DNA of 5,129 nucleotides, from contig JACDFX010000188.1 of assembly GCA_013815575.1 (NCBI GenBank), positions 1 to 5,129 of the forward strand. The letters are read 5' to 3'. This document shows, piece by piece, positions 4,757 through 5,129 of this stretch; position 1 is the stretch's first letter, and every line of letters starts with the position of its first letter. The notes beneath the pieces were generated by a model that saw only the letters and a program-made list of their open reading frames with translations, was not told where the DNA came from and made no database searches. The DNA comes from Rubrobacter sp. GTDB taxonomy: Bacteria > Actinomycetota > Rubrobacteria > Rubrobacterales > Rubrobacteraceae. Both the position numbers and the translations under genes were made by a program.

Positions 4757-4936
4757 CTAGCTTAGGAGGTCTTTTGCGGCGCCTTTCTTCTCTTTGAGGG
4801 TGCCCTTGTCCTGGTCCGCCTTCCCCTCGGCCTTCTTGTCTTTATTGCCAGTCAGGGAGCCCCCGGCCTCCTTAACGCGGCCCTTGGCCTTATCCATGGC
4901 CCCTTCATTCCTGTCCTTGTTGCCTTTCTTACCCAT
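4757..4936 (-). CDS. CsbD-like stress-response protein
   Basis: A 59-residue, highly charged, glycine- and lysine-rich protein with no Cys or Trp. Its core 'GAMDKAKGRVKEAGGSLTGNKDKKAEGKADQDKG' followed by 'TLKEKKGAAKDLLS' matches the CsbD-like family (PF05532): A-KG-KEA-G-TG-K--EGKADQ-KG. These small, probably partly disordered helical proteins accumulate under general stress; their molecular role is not settled. ATG 4936-4934 is chosen because the family similarity begins shortly after it and GAAAGG lies about seven bases upstream. The frame stays open further upstream (to 5011), but that part crosses the presumed promoter and reads unlike the family. A sigma-B-like promoter lies about 35 bases upstream and an intrinsic terminator follows, so it can act as a single-gene unit. 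In Bacillus, csbD is named for its control by sigma-B. Confidence 0.9.
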   Translation of the reverse strand: MGKKGNKDRNEGAMDKAKGRVKEAGGSLTGNKDKKAEGKADQDKGTLKEKKGAAKDLLS

Positions 4937-4971
4937 TTGGGTGCCTTTCTCTAGCGTGCAACACTCCCTCT

Positions 4972-4998
4972 GTACCCGTTGCGGTAGACAATAAAGCC
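4972..4998 (-). promoter_or_regulatory. Candidate stress-sigma promoter of the CsbD-like gene
   Basis: On the minus strand, GGCTTT (4998-4993) is followed by fifteen bases and then GGGTAC (4977-4972). The -10 fits the GGGTA core of sigma-B/sigma-F promoters, and CTTT differs from the GTTT -35 by one base. The start would be near 4965, leaving a leader of about 30 bases with the ribosome binding site. Known sigma-B control of csbD in Bacillus supports this reading. Confidence 0.55.
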
Positions 4999-5009
4999 CC
5001 CGTTGGGGC
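4988..5009 (-). terminator. Possible weak terminator of a minus-strand gene to the right
   Basis: On the minus strand GCCCC (5009-5005) and GGGGC (5000-4996) form a five-pair stem with loop AACG, followed by TTTATTGT (4995-4988). It could end a transcript arriving from beyond the right edge and insulate the CsbD promoter, whose -35 overlaps the T-run. The short stem makes this tentative. Confidence 0.4.
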
Positions 5010-5129
5010 ACGCTTATGGGAGGGTGCGCCTCTTCTCGCCGACCCCCACTTTTCGGGGATCACCCTACAGTGCCCGACCCCGGTATTCGACGCGGCGACC
5101 GCCAAGCATGAAGACCTATGGCCGAACCC
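5010..5129. other. Right-edge non-coding stretch
   Basis: No gene is supported here. The minus strand can fold GATCCCC (5061-5055) with GGGGGTC (5047-5041) around a seven-base loop, with one G-U pair; no T-run follows. On the plus strand an ATG at 5108 opens MKTYGRT to the window edge, but it has no good ribosome binding site and is too short to judge. A 31-residue plus-strand frame (5016-5111) looks random. Confidence 0.35.

Noticed and set aside
5016..5111. 31-residue plus-strand frame near the right edge
   Set aside because: No ribosome binding site, random composition and it crosses a minus-strand hairpin.

Overview
The window is high-G+C bacterial chromosomal DNA, most likely from an actinobacterium. 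The gene set and protein flavour suggest a Rubrobacter-like lineage, but that is an impression and not a proof. Non-ATG starts are common: GTG, TTG and, for one small gene, probably CTG. I see no mobile element, CRISPR array, rRNA or tRNA. Four small genes are easily missed: a 23-residue membrane peptide, a 54-residue two-helix membrane protein, a 59-residue CsbD-like protein and a clipped NUDIX gene.

Left part (1-582), minus strand: a stand-alone receiver-like protein followed, with an 8-base overlap, by a NUDIX hydrolase that runs off the left edge. They face away from the next gene across a compact 75-bp divergent intergenic region (508-582) that carries a 12-bp palindrome and a 10-bp direct repeat.

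Centre (583-3660), plus strand: a full-length ABC exporter half-transporter (TM domain plus ATPase), probably read from a leaderless mRNA. It is followed at once by a tiny single-helix membrane ORF with a strong ribosome binding site, then a small multi-helix membrane protein, and after a 261-bp non-coding leader a DUF2238/YjdF-like membrane protein. That leader starts with a very good stress-sigma (sigma-B/sigma-F type) promoter match, GTTT-N15-GGGTAA.

Right part (3736-4936), minus strand: a CsbD-like stress protein gene with its own sigma-B-like promoter and a convincing intrinsic terminator. Downstream lie an lmo0937-like small membrane protein and a divergent ZIP-family metal transporter, probably co-transcribed and perhaps translationally coupled. 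The ZIP start region contains an A6 run that separates an ATGA-coupled ATG from the ZIP frame.

Taken together, the window is dominated by envelope and stress functions: export, metal transport, small membrane proteins and CsbD. Two promoter-like sites with the same 15-base spacing suggest that at least the DUF2238-like and CsbD genes share general-stress control. I found no clear novel defence or mobile system. The most original signals are the small membrane ORF after the ABC gene, the stress-promoter pair with a structured long leader, and the ZIP start anomaly.
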